This document shows positions 22,858 to 30,301 of a stretch of DNA of 53,097 bases, piece after piece (position 1 is the first letter of the stretch; the number at the start of each line of letters is the position of its first letter). A program made the translations under genes and the position numbers. Origin of the DNA: Chloroflexota bacterium (GTDB taxonomy: Bacteria > Chloroflexota > Anaerolineae > UBA4142); the NCBI GenBank assembly GCA_016215025.1, contig JACRMI010000142.1, forward strand, positions 1 through 53,097, given 5' to 3'. The notes under the pieces are model-generated. The model was not told the DNA's origin. It saw only the letters and a program-made list of their open reading frames with translations, and ran no database searches.

Positions 22858-23289
22858 ATGCAAGACATCGATTATGAAATCATTCTGAAATCATTGGTCT
22901 TTGTAGCCGACGGTTTGGCAAAGGATTTGGGAGAAAATGGTGCGCGTGCCTTGCTGCGTCAAAGCGGACATCATGCGGCGGTCAATCTGGTTGGGGAATG
23001 GCATGAGCAAGTGGATGTCGCCGAAGCGATATCGCAGGCGTGTCCTGTACTCGAAACGTTGGGCTTTGCGCGCCAAGTCAAATTGCAAGATGCGAACCAT
23101 ATTGTCGTGCGTGGAAATGTGATTACGGCGATGGTGCAACAATTGGAATTGCCTTCCACACGCCACCCCGTCTATCATTACGCCATCGGTTTGTTTGAAG
23201 GATTGGTCTACGTGATCAGCAAAGCCCATGTGGGCATCGTGCATCATGAACTTGAGGACGATTGCGAAATCTGGACGATTGGAAATTAA
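22858..23289 (+). CDS. Small V4R-like ligand-binding protein
   Basis: A 143-residue soluble protein. The middle and end resemble the V4R (4-vinyl reductase/XylR-N) domain, a small-molecule-binding fold: YHYAIGLFEGLVYVISKAHVG, then HHELEDDCEIWTIGN, which matches the usual ending (E-x-x-C-...-G-D-x-x-C-x-F) in layout but with fewer cysteines. There is no DNA-binding or enzymatic part, so it may be a stand-alone sensor or carrier. As last gene of the operator-controlled + operon it may sense an aldehyde, acid or aromatic related to AOR activity; this is speculative. Confidence 0.6.
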   Translation: MQDIDYEIILKSLVFVADGLAKDLGENGARALLRQSGHHAAVNLVGEWHEQVDVAEAISQACPVLETLGFARQVKLQDANHIVVRGNVITAMVQQLELPSTRHPVYHYAIGLFEGLVYVISKAHVGIVHHELEDDCEIWTIGN

Positions 23290-23290
23290 T

Positions 23291-23324
23291 AGCCCCGAAG
23301 GGTTTATCAGAACCCTTCGGGGCT
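23291..23324. terminator. Bidirectional terminator between the convergent operons
   Basis: A 14-base stem AGCCCCGAAGGGTT/AACCCTTCGGGGCT with a TATCAG loop separates the + operon (stop 23289) from the - operon (last stop at 23328). Confidence 0.85.
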
Positions 23325-23327
23325 TGT

Positions 23328-23612
23328 TCATCCACCCGCGACCGGTGGAAACATTCCTAGGTCTTCGCCATCTTCAAGCTCATGCTCTTCTTCGACGGCT
23401 CTTCCTCCGCTGAATACCAATTTCACCGTGTCCTCCGGAATGCCGAGGTCAGCGATCAGTTGCTTGACGGTAGCTCCCTTGGGCAGACGTGTGATGAACG
23501 GCTCGCCAATTTTCAGTTGAGGTTGGTACTGTCGCAAGGTCGCATACAAGCGAACTCGGACTGCGATCATACCCTCGTTCTCTTCCTTGGGCATCGCGCT
23601 TTTCGCAACCAT
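23328..23612 (-). CDS. MoaD/ThiS-family sulfur carrier protein
   Basis: A ubiquitin-like fold (VRVRLYATLRQYQP ... GATVKQLIADLGIPEDTVKL ... LEDGEDLGMFPPVAGG) ends in the diglycine needed for adenylation and thiocarboxylation. In the molybdenum/tungsten cofactor pathway such proteins donate sulfur to the pterin dithiolene. Several in-frame starts exist (23618 TTG, 23612, 23594 and 23570 ATG); the last gives a length closest to canonical MoaD. It follows the AOR gene with essentially no gap and is probably dedicated to its cofactor. Confidence 0.85.
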   Translation of the reverse strand: MVAKSAMPKEENEGMIAVRVRLYATLRQYQPQLKIGEPFITRLPKGATVKQLIADLGIPEDTVKLVFSGGRAVEEEHELEDGEDLGMFPPVAGG

Positions 23613-23618
23613 TCTCAA

Positions 23619-25370
23619 CTAGAGATCAGCCATGACCGAATCCAAATCCTCATCCGATATATCGGCGACAACATTGTGCGGTGGAAGCGGTTCATAACTC
23701 ATAAACTCGGGCAGTCGATCATCTTTCTTGGTGAATCCAGCTCCTTCGTTGAATTTGCGCTCAGTCTTGAGAATCTCGTTGCCGATCCGAATGACATCAT
23801 CGGCGGTCCAATTGGCGCCAAGAACGCCCGCACTTTCTTCGATCATGCCCTGATAGCCCTCGGGAATGTCGAGAATCGGGAAGGCGATGAACAAGCAGTG
23901 ACCGGTGCTGTCGATGAATGCCGTGGTCGATTGGAACGCGCGGCTGAGACCAGCTTTGCCTTTGCCGCTTAGTGGGTCTTGCTTGCCGCTGACGCCCAGG
24001 ATTTCCGGTGCGATGGTATAGCCAGCGGTGTGATCTGCGCCCATCGTGCTGGTTGCATAAGTGATGCCAATGCCTTTGACCGCACGCGGCTCGTATGCCG
24101 GAATGGCTTGACCTTTGACGGTGGGGCAGCGGATCACGCCCAACGCGCGCGCGGTGAAGGTTGCGCCGTTGCCCAAGATGCGACCCAGCGGCGTACCTTG
24201 CCCGATTTCTTTCATCAACTTGATCGCCGCTTTGCCATCGCCGAAGTTCGCCAAGCCGCCTTCCATCGCCACGCCCAGCGTGACGCCAGCTTCAATCGTG
24301 TCGACGCCGATGTCGTTGCACAAGCGCACTAGCTCCGCTGCATCGTCAAGCGAATCAATGCCGCAATCTGCGCCGAGACTCCACACCGATTCATATTCGA
24401 GACAAGACGATGCTTCGTTGCCCTTGGGATCATGCCAGACGTTAGAGCATTGGATGATGCAGCCCGGACTGCACGCATGATTGTAGAGTTCTTTACCAAG
24501 GCGTTCTTTGTTGCCCTCGAAGATGGCTTCGCCTGCAATGTTGGGCGCGCCTTCAAAGCGCCCACTCGAAAAGTTGCGCGTGGGGAATCCGCCCGCTTCG
24601 TTCAACAGATTGACCAAGACGGCGGTGCCGTATGTATTCAAGCCGCCTTTGGGTTTGGTGACTCCGTGCGACATGATCGCATCGGTGAGTTTCTTTTTTC
24701 CTTGCGCAAACAATTCCTTGTTCGCAACGGGAACCGCATCCGTGCCGCCTTCCGATTCGATGACGATGACCTTGAGTCCCTTGGAACCTAGGACAGCGCC
24801 CAAGCCGCCGCGACCGGCGTAGCGTGAAGCGCGACCTTGCATATCGTTAAAGCACACGCCCGCGTTGGTCAATCGCATTTCGCCGGCCACGCCGATACCC
24901 ATCACATCTGCTTTTTTGCCAAATCGCGCAAGCAGCTTGCTCCACGTTTCATAGTTGCCTTTGCCGACGTACTCATCGACGGGGAAAAAAGTTGCGCCGT
25001 TTTTGGTGAGATGCACACCCCAGAATTTATTCTTTTCTTCCGGCATTCCTTCGACAATGATGGCTTGTATTCCCAAGCGCGCCATTTGCTGCCCAAAGCC
25101 AGTGCCCGCATTCGCTTCCTTGATGCCGCCGGTCAGGGGCGACTTGCTGCCCACCGAAATACGCGCGCTCGTAGGAGCAGCTGTGCCGGTAACCCAACCT
25201 GGTGCGAACACGATTTTGTTGTTCGGTCCCAATGGATGCGCGGTGGGTGGCACTTCCGCTGCGACAAGTGTGCTGGTCAGATAACGTCCAGCCATTAATT
25301 TATACTTGGCTGGGGCGTCTTCGTAGTTGGCGCTTTGCTCGGTCATGTTGATGCGAAGAAACTTGCTCAT
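23619..25370 (-). CDS. Aldehyde:ferredoxin oxidoreductase family (tungsten/Mo-bispterin)
   Basis: A 583-residue enzyme of the AOR family, oxidising an aldehyde or related substrate and passing electrons to ferredoxin or a partner protein. The N-terminal AOR domain contains FAPGWVTGTAAPTSARISVG and SPLTGGIKEANAGTGFG, which wrap the cofactor. A Cys motif, CSPGCIIQC, supplies three [4Fe-4S] ligands, and the distal Cys is probably in DSTGHCLFIAF. The spacing CX3CX3C differs from the classic CX2CX3C of hyperthermophile AORs and is nearer to YdhV-like or uncharacterised members, so the substrate is uncertain. The ATG at 25370 is chosen for its RBS (AAGGAGAT); a 32-codon upstream extension is not supported. 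It is flanked by two MoaD-like genes. Confidence 0.92.
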   Translation of the reverse strand: MSKFLRINMTEQSANYEDAPAKYKLMAGRYLTSTLVAAEVPPTAHPLGPNNKIVFAPGWVTGTAAPTSARISVGSKSPLTGGIKEANAGTGFGQQMARLGIQAIIVEGMPEEKNKFWGVHLTKNGATFFPVDEYVGKGNYETWSKLLARFGKKADVMGIGVAGEMRLTNAGVCFNDMQGRASRYAGRGGLGAVLGSKGLKVIVIESEGGTDAVPVANKELFAQGKKKLTDAIMSHGVTKPKGGLNTYGTAVLVNLLNEAGGFPTRNFSSGRFEGAPNIAGEAIFEGNKERLGKELYNHACSPGCIIQCSNVWHDPKGNEASSCLEYESVWSLGADCGIDSLDDAAELVRLCNDIGVDTIEAGVTLGVAMEGGLANFGDGKAAIKLMKEIGQGTPLGRILGNGATFTARALGVIRCPTVKGQAIPAYEPRAVKGIGITYATSTMGADHTAGYTIAPEILGVSGKQDPLSGKGKAGLSRAFQSTTAFIDSTGHCLFIAFPILDIPEGYQGMIEESAGVLGANWTADDVIRIGNEILKTERKFNEGAGFTKKDDRLPEFMSYEPLPPHNVVADISDEDLDSVMADL

Positions 25371-25483
25371 TTTAGTTGATCTCCTTTTGATCAATTCGTT
25401 TTTATCATCTTCGATAAAAATCAAGTTCTGTAGCATTGCCCCTTGTGGGCGTTTTCGGACGCACACGAGGCGTTATGTTACTT

Positions 25484-25888
25484 TCAGACAGCTTCTGACG
25501 GGTCACCTCCTTGTTTCGATTTCTCAGACGTGGCGCGATCACCCAAGGTGGTGTAGAGCAAACCGCGACGTTGCATCGCCTGCATTAGCTCCGGGCTCGT
25601 GCCGGCTCCATTTCGATATTGGAAGGGCCACATGCTTTTTTCGTGGAATAATCCAACGCGATCACCGTCACGCAGTTCTCGTTCGAGGTCGGCGTTCAAG
25701 CCAGGCATATCCGTCAGATCGCCATTGACGAACGTAATTCCTTTTTGTTCCAACGGAATCCCCAATCGTTCCATCAGATCGCGCATTTTAGATCCGGTGG
25801 AAAATTCGAGAAAGCGTTGCGCGTGTGTCGTCTGCTCGGCGTCGGCATATCGCGCGAGCGGTCCGTAGAGCCAAACTTCTATTTGCAT
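25484..25888 (-). CDS. MoaD-like protein with C-terminal extension and no terminal GG
   Basis: Residues 1 to about 85 look like a MoaD/ThiS beta-grasp domain (IEVWLYGPLARYA ... MRDLMERLGIP ... LRDGDRVGLFHE), but where the diglycine should end the protein it continues with KSMWPFQYRNGAGTSPELMQ and a 25-residue polar tail. It therefore probably cannot be a conventional sulfur carrier unless cleaved; a binding or chaperone role toward the AOR is an alternative. It is the first gene after the operator-controlled minus-strand promoter, about 113 bases upstream of the AOR start. Confidence 0.75.
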   Translation of the reverse strand: MQIEVWLYGPLARYADAEQTTHAQRFLEFSTGSKMRDLMERLGIPLEQKGITFVNGDLTDMPGLNADLERELRDGDRVGLFHEKSMWPFQYRNGAGTSPELMQAMQRRGLLYTTLGDRATSEKSKQGGDPSEAV

Positions 25889-25946
25889 GGTTTCAAACTT
25901 TCATTTGCATAGTTGTCAAAGTGAGAAAATGGATTACCTCATCTTT

Positions 25947-25976
25947 ACTATACGCGGCAACAAGGTCGAGAGTCAA
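25947..25976 (-). promoter_or_regulatory. Sigma-70 promoter for the MoaD-AOR-MoaD operon
   Basis: Reading the minus strand, TTGACT (25976-25971), an 18-base spacer and TATAGT (25952-25947). The -10 is identical to that of the convergent + operon. The predicted start near 25940 leaves a leader of about 50 bases. Confidence 0.7.
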
Positions 25977-25999
25977 TGCAAAAACAGGTAGATGCGAGT

Positions 26000-26035
26000 T
26001 GCCCTATCGGGTATTTTTGATTACCCGAATGGGCA
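26000..26035. promoter_or_regulatory. Paired palindromic operators upstream of the AOR operon
   Basis: TGCCCTATCGGGTA (26000-26013; its reverse complement matches TACCCGATAGGGTA at 13 of 14 positions) and TACCCGAATGGGCA (26022-26035). Centres are 22 bp apart, and the proximal site ends 23 bp from the -35 box, at about -66.5 and -88.5. This geometry repeats that of 21169-21205. Confidence 0.7.
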
Positions 26036-26045
26036 GTCGAGGGAA

Positions 26046-26089
26046 AAAAAGAATCGAGGTTTCTTGTTTGAGAAACCTCGATTCTTTTT
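26046..26089. terminator. Perfect 19-bp terminator hairpin
   Basis: AAAAAGAATCGAGGTTTCT pairs fully with its partner across a TGTTTG loop, giving T runs in both directions. It ends the FAD-oxidoreductase gene on the minus strand and insulates the operators beside it. Confidence 0.9.
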
Positions 26090-26098
26090 GCATCGATT

Positions 26099-27280
26099 TT
26101 ACTTTGTTCTTCCAGTGTGCCACGAAGTCGAGTAAGGATGTTCGCCCATCAGCGGCTTGCCTTCCGCGAAGCGCGTCATACGGAAAGGTGTTAGATCGAC
26201 GGTTTTCGCTTTGCCATCGCAGACCAGCTCGCTAATGCACAAGCCGAGCGCGGGCGCAATCTTGAAACCTGTGCCGCTCTGTCCCGCGTTTACGTACAGT
26301 CCATCGATTGGCAACGCATCGGCGATGCACTTTTCGTCGGGCGTCATATCGTAGATACCCGACCAGCCACCTTGCGACAAGCCATCGTTCATCGACGGAA
26401 TGCGGCGCGCGATGCGTTCTGCCGTAAATTCGATTTGCGGGTCGTCGATGTTTTCGTTATAGTTGTCCGGATCGGTGGGTTTGCCAACGCCGCACCCAAC
26501 GAGCGTGAGCGTCTGTCCTTCCGGTCGAAAATACATTTCGCGCGCGCCGTCAATGCAAGTGATGTGCGGCTTGCCAATTTTTGGCGGGCGAACGAACGAT
26601 GCGACCTGATGTCGTTCGCACACAATCGGCAAATCGATGCCGAGCGGTTTGACGAGGTGCGGTGTCCACGCGCCAGCTACGACGATTACTTTGCCAGTCG
26701 ATATTTCGCCTGCTTTGTCAGTAGTGACGCTGGTCACGCGATTGCCGGTCGTGTTGATTTTGAGCACCATCGTTTCCTGCAAAATCTGCGCGCCCATTTC
26801 TTTAGCGCGTGTTGCAAACGATAGGGTCGTCGCTTGCGGATCGGCATAACCCGAATCTGGCTCGTACGCAGCAAACGTCACATCCGATACGTCCCACGCC
26901 GGTTCGATTTCTCGAAATTCTTGCGCCGTTATCACTTGCGTGCGGATTCCGATTTTCTGCTGCATCGCGACATTTGCTTTGAGCGCATCGACTTCGGTTG
27001 GAATAACGATGCGCACGAATCCCGTTTTAACATAGCCGGAATCGCCGCCGACGACATTCGCCCAATCGAAAAAGTATTTGCTCGATACATGAACGAGTTG
27101 CGCTTCCGGGATATTGTCATAGTGCATTCGCACAACGGCGGTCGATTTGCCGGTGCCGCCTGCCGCCAAAAATTTCTTTTCGAGCAGAATGACGCGCAGT
27201 CCGCGTTGGGCAAGGTGGTACGCGACACTTGTGCCGTGCACGCCTCCGCCGATGACGACCGCATCTGCTGTTTGATTCAT
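26099..27280 (-). CDS. FAD-dependent oxidoreductase of the DAO (glycine/sarcosine oxidase-like) family
   Basis: A 393-residue flavoprotein. The N-terminal dinucleotide-binding motif is ADAVVIGGGVHGTSVAYHLA (GxGxxG with V-H in place of the usual I-x), followed by VILLEKK with the acidic ribose-binding residue. The central VVVAGAWTPHLVKPLG and the C-terminal GLYVNAGQSGTGFKIAPALG are DAO-family signatures. The substrate is probably an amine or N-methylated amino acid, but the exact one cannot be told. The ATG at 27280 is chosen because it has a strong RBS (AAAGGAGGA); the frame continues upstream without support. It is divergent from the ROK kinase gene, with shared regulatory DNA between. Confidence 0.88.
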   Translation of the reverse strand: MNQTADAVVIGGGVHGTSVAYHLAQRGLRVILLEKKFLAAGGTGKSTAVVRMHYDNIPEAQLVHVSSKYFFDWANVVGGDSGYVKTGFVRIVIPTEVDALKANVAMQQKIGIRTQVITAQEFREIEPAWDVSDVTFAAYEPDSGYADPQATTLSFATRAKEMGAQILQETMVLKINTTGNRVTSVTTDKAGEISTGKVIVVAGAWTPHLVKPLGIDLPIVCERHQVASFVRPPKIGKPHITCIDGAREMYFRPEGQTLTLVGCGVGKPTDPDNYNENIDDPQIEFTAERIARRIPSMNDGLSQGGWSGIYDMTPDEKCIADALPIDGLYVNAGQSGTGFKIAPALGLCISELVCDGKAKTVDLTPFRMTRFAEGKPLMGEHPYSTSWHTGRTK

Positions 27281-27410
27281 TTGTTCCTCCTTTGGAAAGG
27301 TAACGCAAATCTCCGATTTGCGCGGCAAGTTCGGCACGGTAGGTGCCGAAGAGACTTGCCTTACGTATCGATGCTTCACTACATCAATCAGGCATTGTGA
27401 TACAGACACC

Positions 27411-27439
27411 ATTATACCGTCAAGCGTCGCGATGAACAA
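27411..27439 (-). promoter_or_regulatory. Promoter for the FAD oxidoreductase gene
   Basis: On the minus strand, TTGTTC, a 17-base spacer and a perfect TATAAT (27416-27411). The leader of about 125 bases contains two imperfect hairpins (GCAAATC/GATTTGC; GGCAAGT/ACTTGCC). Confidence 0.5.
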
Positions 27440-27445
27440 AAACGA

Positions 27446-27476
27446 AGGTAAGACAATTTTCCAAATTGTCTTACCT
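27446..27476. promoter_or_regulatory. Perfect 14-bp inverted repeat between divergent promoters
   Basis: AGGTAAGACAATTT / AAATTGTCTTACCT around TCC. It abuts the -35 of the FAD-oxidoreductase promoter and covers the -35 position of the ROK promoter (-10 TATACT at 27482-27487), so it could be a shared repressor operator. A dispersed hairpin repeat is the alternative. Confidence 0.5.
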
Positions 27477-27481
27477 CGTGT

Positions 27482-27487
27482 TATACT
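27482..27487 (+). promoter_or_regulatory. -10 box of the ROK kinase promoter
   Basis: TATACT 34 bases before the ATG. The -35 region (TTCCAA) is poor and lies inside the palindrome. Confidence 0.4.
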
Positions 27488-27515
27488 GGCTGCGGAATCT
27501 TTGTGGAGAATTCAA

Positions 27516-28481
27516 ATGACAGATCAAATCATTGCCGTCGATCTTGGCGGAACACAAGCCCGGGCGGCCTTGTGTGACGCGGAGGGGAAAATTCTTGACC
27601 GATACGCACAATCGGCGAATGCGGTGGCGGGCGTTGAAGCAGTTTACACGAGTGTGGTAGAGACGATTCGGCGCGTGGCAACTGACTTGGCTCAAATTCG
27701 TGGCATTGGCGTCGGCGTGCCAGGTCCGGTTGGTCCTTGGCAAGGCATTATTCACGAAGCTCCCAACTTGGCCGGCATGGTTGATTTTCCGATCAAGGCG
27801 CGACTTGAAAAAGATTTTGGCATTCCTACGTTTGTGGGAAACGATGCGAACCTTGCCGCAATGGGAGAACATCGCTTTGGAGCGGGGCGTGGTGTTTCGC
27901 ACATGATTTACATCACGATCAGTACCGGCATTGGCGGCGGTATTATCGTCGACGATCAGTTGCTTTTGGGTTGGCGCGGTTTTGCGGGCGAGGTGGGACA
28001 TCAGACGCTCGATGCCAACGGACCTTTATGCAATTGCGGTAACATCGGCTGTCTCGAAGTGTTGGCGGCGGGCCCCGCGATTGAACGGACTGCGCGCGAG
28101 GCGCTCCGCGCCGGTCGCGAATCGAAAATGAATGCGATGGTGGGTGGCGATGTCGAGCGAGTGACGGGTGCAATCATTTCACGAGCCGCACTTGAAGGTG
28201 ATCCACTGGCAAAAGGAATTTACGAACGCGCCGCATTTTATATCGGGCTGGGTCTGGTCAGTCTGTTGCACAATTTTGATACGCAAGTGTTTGTGATCGG
28301 CGGTGGGGTCGCGATTCACGCCTGGGATTTGATTTACCCCACGATGTCGCAAGTTCTAGTAAAGCACGCATTCCCATCGATGAGCAAGGGCGTACGCATC
28401 GTTCCAGCGCAATTGGGTGATGATGTTGTATTGCTTGGTGCAGCGGCGTTGGTCAATGAAAAATTGCAAATGAGCAAATGA
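27516..28481 (+). CDS. ROK-family sugar kinase (glucokinase-like)
   Basis: A 321-residue cytosolic kinase, phosphorylating glucose or a related hexose at the expense of ATP. The N-terminal phosphate-binding motif is IAVDLGGTQARAAL. The sugar-binding FAGEVGHQ and the zinc motif CNCGNIGCLE (CxCGxxGCxE) are intact, as is the catalytic GNDANLAA aspartate. The C-terminal FVIGGGV closes the adenosine site. ATG with GGAG about ten bases upstream. The stop overlaps the next start (ATGA), coupling it to a glycosyltransferase. Confidence 0.9.
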   Translation: MTDQIIAVDLGGTQARAALCDAEGKILDRYAQSANAVAGVEAVYTSVVETIRRVATDLAQIRGIGVGVPGPVGPWQGIIHEAPNLAGMVDFPIKARLEKDFGIPTFVGNDANLAAMGEHRFGAGRGVSHMIYITISTGIGGGIIVDDQLLLGWRGFAGEVGHQTLDANGPLCNCGNIGCLEVLAAGPAIERTAREALRAGRESKMNAMVGGDVERVTGAIISRAALEGDPLAKGIYERAAFYIGLGLVSLLHNFDTQVFVIGGGVAIHAWDLIYPTMSQVLVKHAFPSMSKGVRIVPAQLGDDVVLLGAAALVNEKLQMSK

Positions 28482-29470
28482 CAAATTCCAAATCCCAACT
28501 CTCAACTTCCAACCTCCAACCTCCAACTTCCAATTTTGATTTGTCGATTGTGATCGTCAGCTACAATGTGCGTGAGTTGTTAGCCGATTGTCTCGCATCA
28601 CTGTTCACTGCCCGAAGGGACCGTCCACTGTCCACTGAGGTCTTTGTCGTTGATAACGGCTCGCATGATGGTAGCGCGGCGATGGTGCGCGAGCGATTTC
28701 CGTCGGTGCATTTGATTGAGAATGCGGAGAATCGTGGATTTGCGGCGGCGAACAATCAAGCGTTTCCTCTCACAACGGGACGATATATCCTGATGCTTAA
28801 TTGCGACACGGAGGTTCGTCCTGGGGCGTTGCAGACACTCGTCAAGTTCATGGACGAACATTCACGCGCGGGCGTATGTGGCGGCACATTGTTTTACGGT
28901 GACGGCACGCTCCAACATTCGGTCTTTCGGTTTCCAACGCTCTCGCAAATCTTCCTCGACTTTTTTCCGCTCAACTGGCGCTTGACCAATTCGCGTTTCA
29001 ACGGTCGCTATCCGCGCGAATGGTACGCGCGCGGCGAACCGTTTCAAGTCGATCATCCCCTCGGCGCGGATTTCCTTGTGCGCCGCGACGCTGCTGAACA
29101 GGTGGGCTGGCTCGACGACAAATTTTTTATCTACTGTGAAGAAATCGATTGGGCGATTCGCATCAAGCGCGCGGGCTGGCAAATTTGGTGCGTGCCGCAA
29201 GCCGAAATCGTTCACCACGAGGCGCAATCGACGCGTCAATTCCGCGATGCGATGTTCGTTGAATTGTGGCGTGCGCGCAAACGCTTGTTCACCAAACACT
29301 ATTCGCCACTGTTTCGGTGGCTGGCGAATCAAATCATTCGCTTGGGCCTGTGGAATGAAGCGCGCAAGGCACGCGCGAGTTCGGTTACCCAAGATGAGTT
29401 GGGCAAGCGATTGACGGCTTATCGGCAAGTCGCAAGTCTCATGTCCCAAGCTGCAATCGACGAACGGTAA
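28478..29470 (+). CDS. GT2 glycosyltransferase (rhamnosyltransferase-like)
   Basis: A 330-residue GT-A enzyme with LSIVIVSYNVRELLADCLAS at the start of the fold, VFVVDNGSHDGSA, the NRGFAAANNQA signature of WbbL-type enzymes, LMLNCDTEV (the metal-binding D-x-D position reads C-D-T), and the acceptor-site EEIDWAIRIKRAGW. It probably transfers rhamnose or a similar sugar during polysaccharide synthesis. The first 20 residues (Ser/Asn/Pro-rich) are encoded by a CTCCAACTTCCAAC word repeat, and residues near 48-54 by another; both look like insertions into the gene. Confidence 0.85.
   Translation: MTNSKSQLSTSNLQPPTSNFDLSIVIVSYNVRELLADCLASLFTARRDRPLSTEVFVVDNGSHDGSAAMVRERFPSVHLIENAENRGFAAANNQAFPLTTGRYILMLNCDTEVRPGALQTLVKFMDEHSRAGVCGGTLFYGDGTLQHSVFRFPTLSQIFLDFFPLNWRLTNSRFNGRYPREWYARGEPFQVDHPLGADFLVRRDAAEQVGWLDDKFFIYCEEIDWAIRIKRAGWQIWCVPQAEIVHHEAQSTRQFRDAMFVELWRARKRLFTKHYSPLFRWLANQIIRLGLWNEARKARASSVTQDELGKRLTAYRQVASLMSQAAIDER
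28483..28535. repeat. CTCCAACTTCCAAC word repeat encoding a glycosyltransferase N-terminus
   Basis: Six or more degenerate copies of TCCAAC-type words run through the first 19 codons of the gene. The true start may lie after them, but the next clear start is far inside the GT-A fold. Confidence 0.65.
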
Positions 29471-29516
29471 CCTGAAGCTTGAAACCTGTAATTTGTGACC
29501 TGAAGCCTGCAACATG
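29469..29516. repeat. ACCTGAAGCCTGAAAC word repeat between two glycosyltransferase genes
   Basis: Four degenerate copies of an (A/G)CCTG(A/T)A-type word fill the 43-base gap and reach the next ATG. A related tandem, ACGCATCACGCATCACGCATCACG, lies at about 29798-29821 inside the following gene and encodes RITHHAS. Confidence 0.6.
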
Positions 29517-30269
29517 AAACTTTCTGTAATTATTCTGACCCGCAACGAAGAAAAGCATATCCGCGATTGTATTGCCTCCGTCTGCGATTTTGCCGACGAA
29601 GTGCTCGTGCTCGACTCGAACAGCACGGATCGGACGGCAGAGCTTGCGCGCGAATGCGGCGCGCGCGTCGAGTTTCGCGCGTTCGATAATTATGCGGCGC
29701 AGCGCAATCACGCTATCGATCTCGCCCGCGGCGATTGGATTTTTCTTATCGATGCGGACGAGCGGGCGACGCCCGCAGTAGGCAGCGAAATTGTCTCACG
29801 CATCACGCATCACGCATCACGGTTTGTCGGATATTGGATTCCTAGAAGAAACATCATCTTCGGTAAAGAGATTCGGCACACCGGCTGGTCACCTGACTAT
29901 CAGCCGCGCGTGATGAAAAAGGGGCGTGCGCGTTTCGATCCTGCGCGCGAAGTGCATGAACTCGTTTTGTGGGATGGCGAGGTCGATTATTTGTACGAGC
30001 CGCTGATTCATTACAACTATGAAACACTCGCTCAATTTCGCGCCAAGCAAATCAAATACACGCGCTATGAAGCTCAGATTTGGTTAACAGAAGGTAAGCA
30101 AGCGCGCTGGCGCGGCGCAATCGGTCAACCCTTGCGTGAGTTCTTTCGCCGGTACGTTTCGCTGCAAGGTTGGCGCGATGGCGGACATGGTTTGTGGTTG
30201 AGCATCTTGATGGCGTATTATGCTTTTGTGCGATGGCAAATGCTGCGCGAAATGCGAAAACAGGTTTGA
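29514..30269 (+). CDS. GT2 glycosyltransferase (WaaE/KdtX-like)
   Basis: A 251-residue enzyme with LSVIILTRNEEKHIRDCIAS, VLVLDSNSTDRTAELA, AAQRNHAIDLARGDWIFLID and the DADER metal-binding motif, the standard pattern of WaaE-type glycosyltransferases that add sugars to the inner core of surface glycans. The C-terminal half has aromatic and basic amphipathic segments (QPLREFFRRYVSLQGW) for membrane contact. An ACGCATC tandem repeat within the gene adds residues in a loop near 98 without breaking the frame. The end of the gene overlaps the -35 of the HNH promoter. Confidence 0.85.
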   Translation: MKLSVIILTRNEEKHIRDCIASVCDFADEVLVLDSNSTDRTAELARECGARVEFRAFDNYAAQRNHAIDLARGDWIFLIDADERATPAVGSEIVSRITHHASRFVGYWIPRRNIIFGKEIRHTGWSPDYQPRVMKKGRARFDPAREVHELVLWDGEVDYLYEPLIHYNYETLAQFRAKQIKYTRYEAQIWLTEGKQARWRGAIGQPLREFFRRYVSLQGWRDGGHGLWLSILMAYYAFVRWQMLREMRKQV

Positions 30270-30294
30270 CGCTCCGCTTTCACGGTGCTATACT
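30266..30294 (+). promoter_or_regulatory. Promoter for the HNH gene, giving a leaderless mRNA
   Basis: TTGACG (30266-30271), 17 bases, TATACT (30289-30294). Seven bases further is the A before ATG 30302; no RBS precedes that ATG, so transcript and coding region should begin together. Confidence 0.65.
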
Positions 30295-30301
30295 GGTTGC
30301 A

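Noticed and set aside
24432..25298. Plus-strand frames opposite the AOR gene
   Set aside because: Complementary-strand shadows of a clearly coding enzyme gene.
26834..27400. Long plus-strand frames opposite the FAD oxidoreductase gene
   Set aside because: Mirror frames of a gene with strong third-position bias; they lack domains and RBS.
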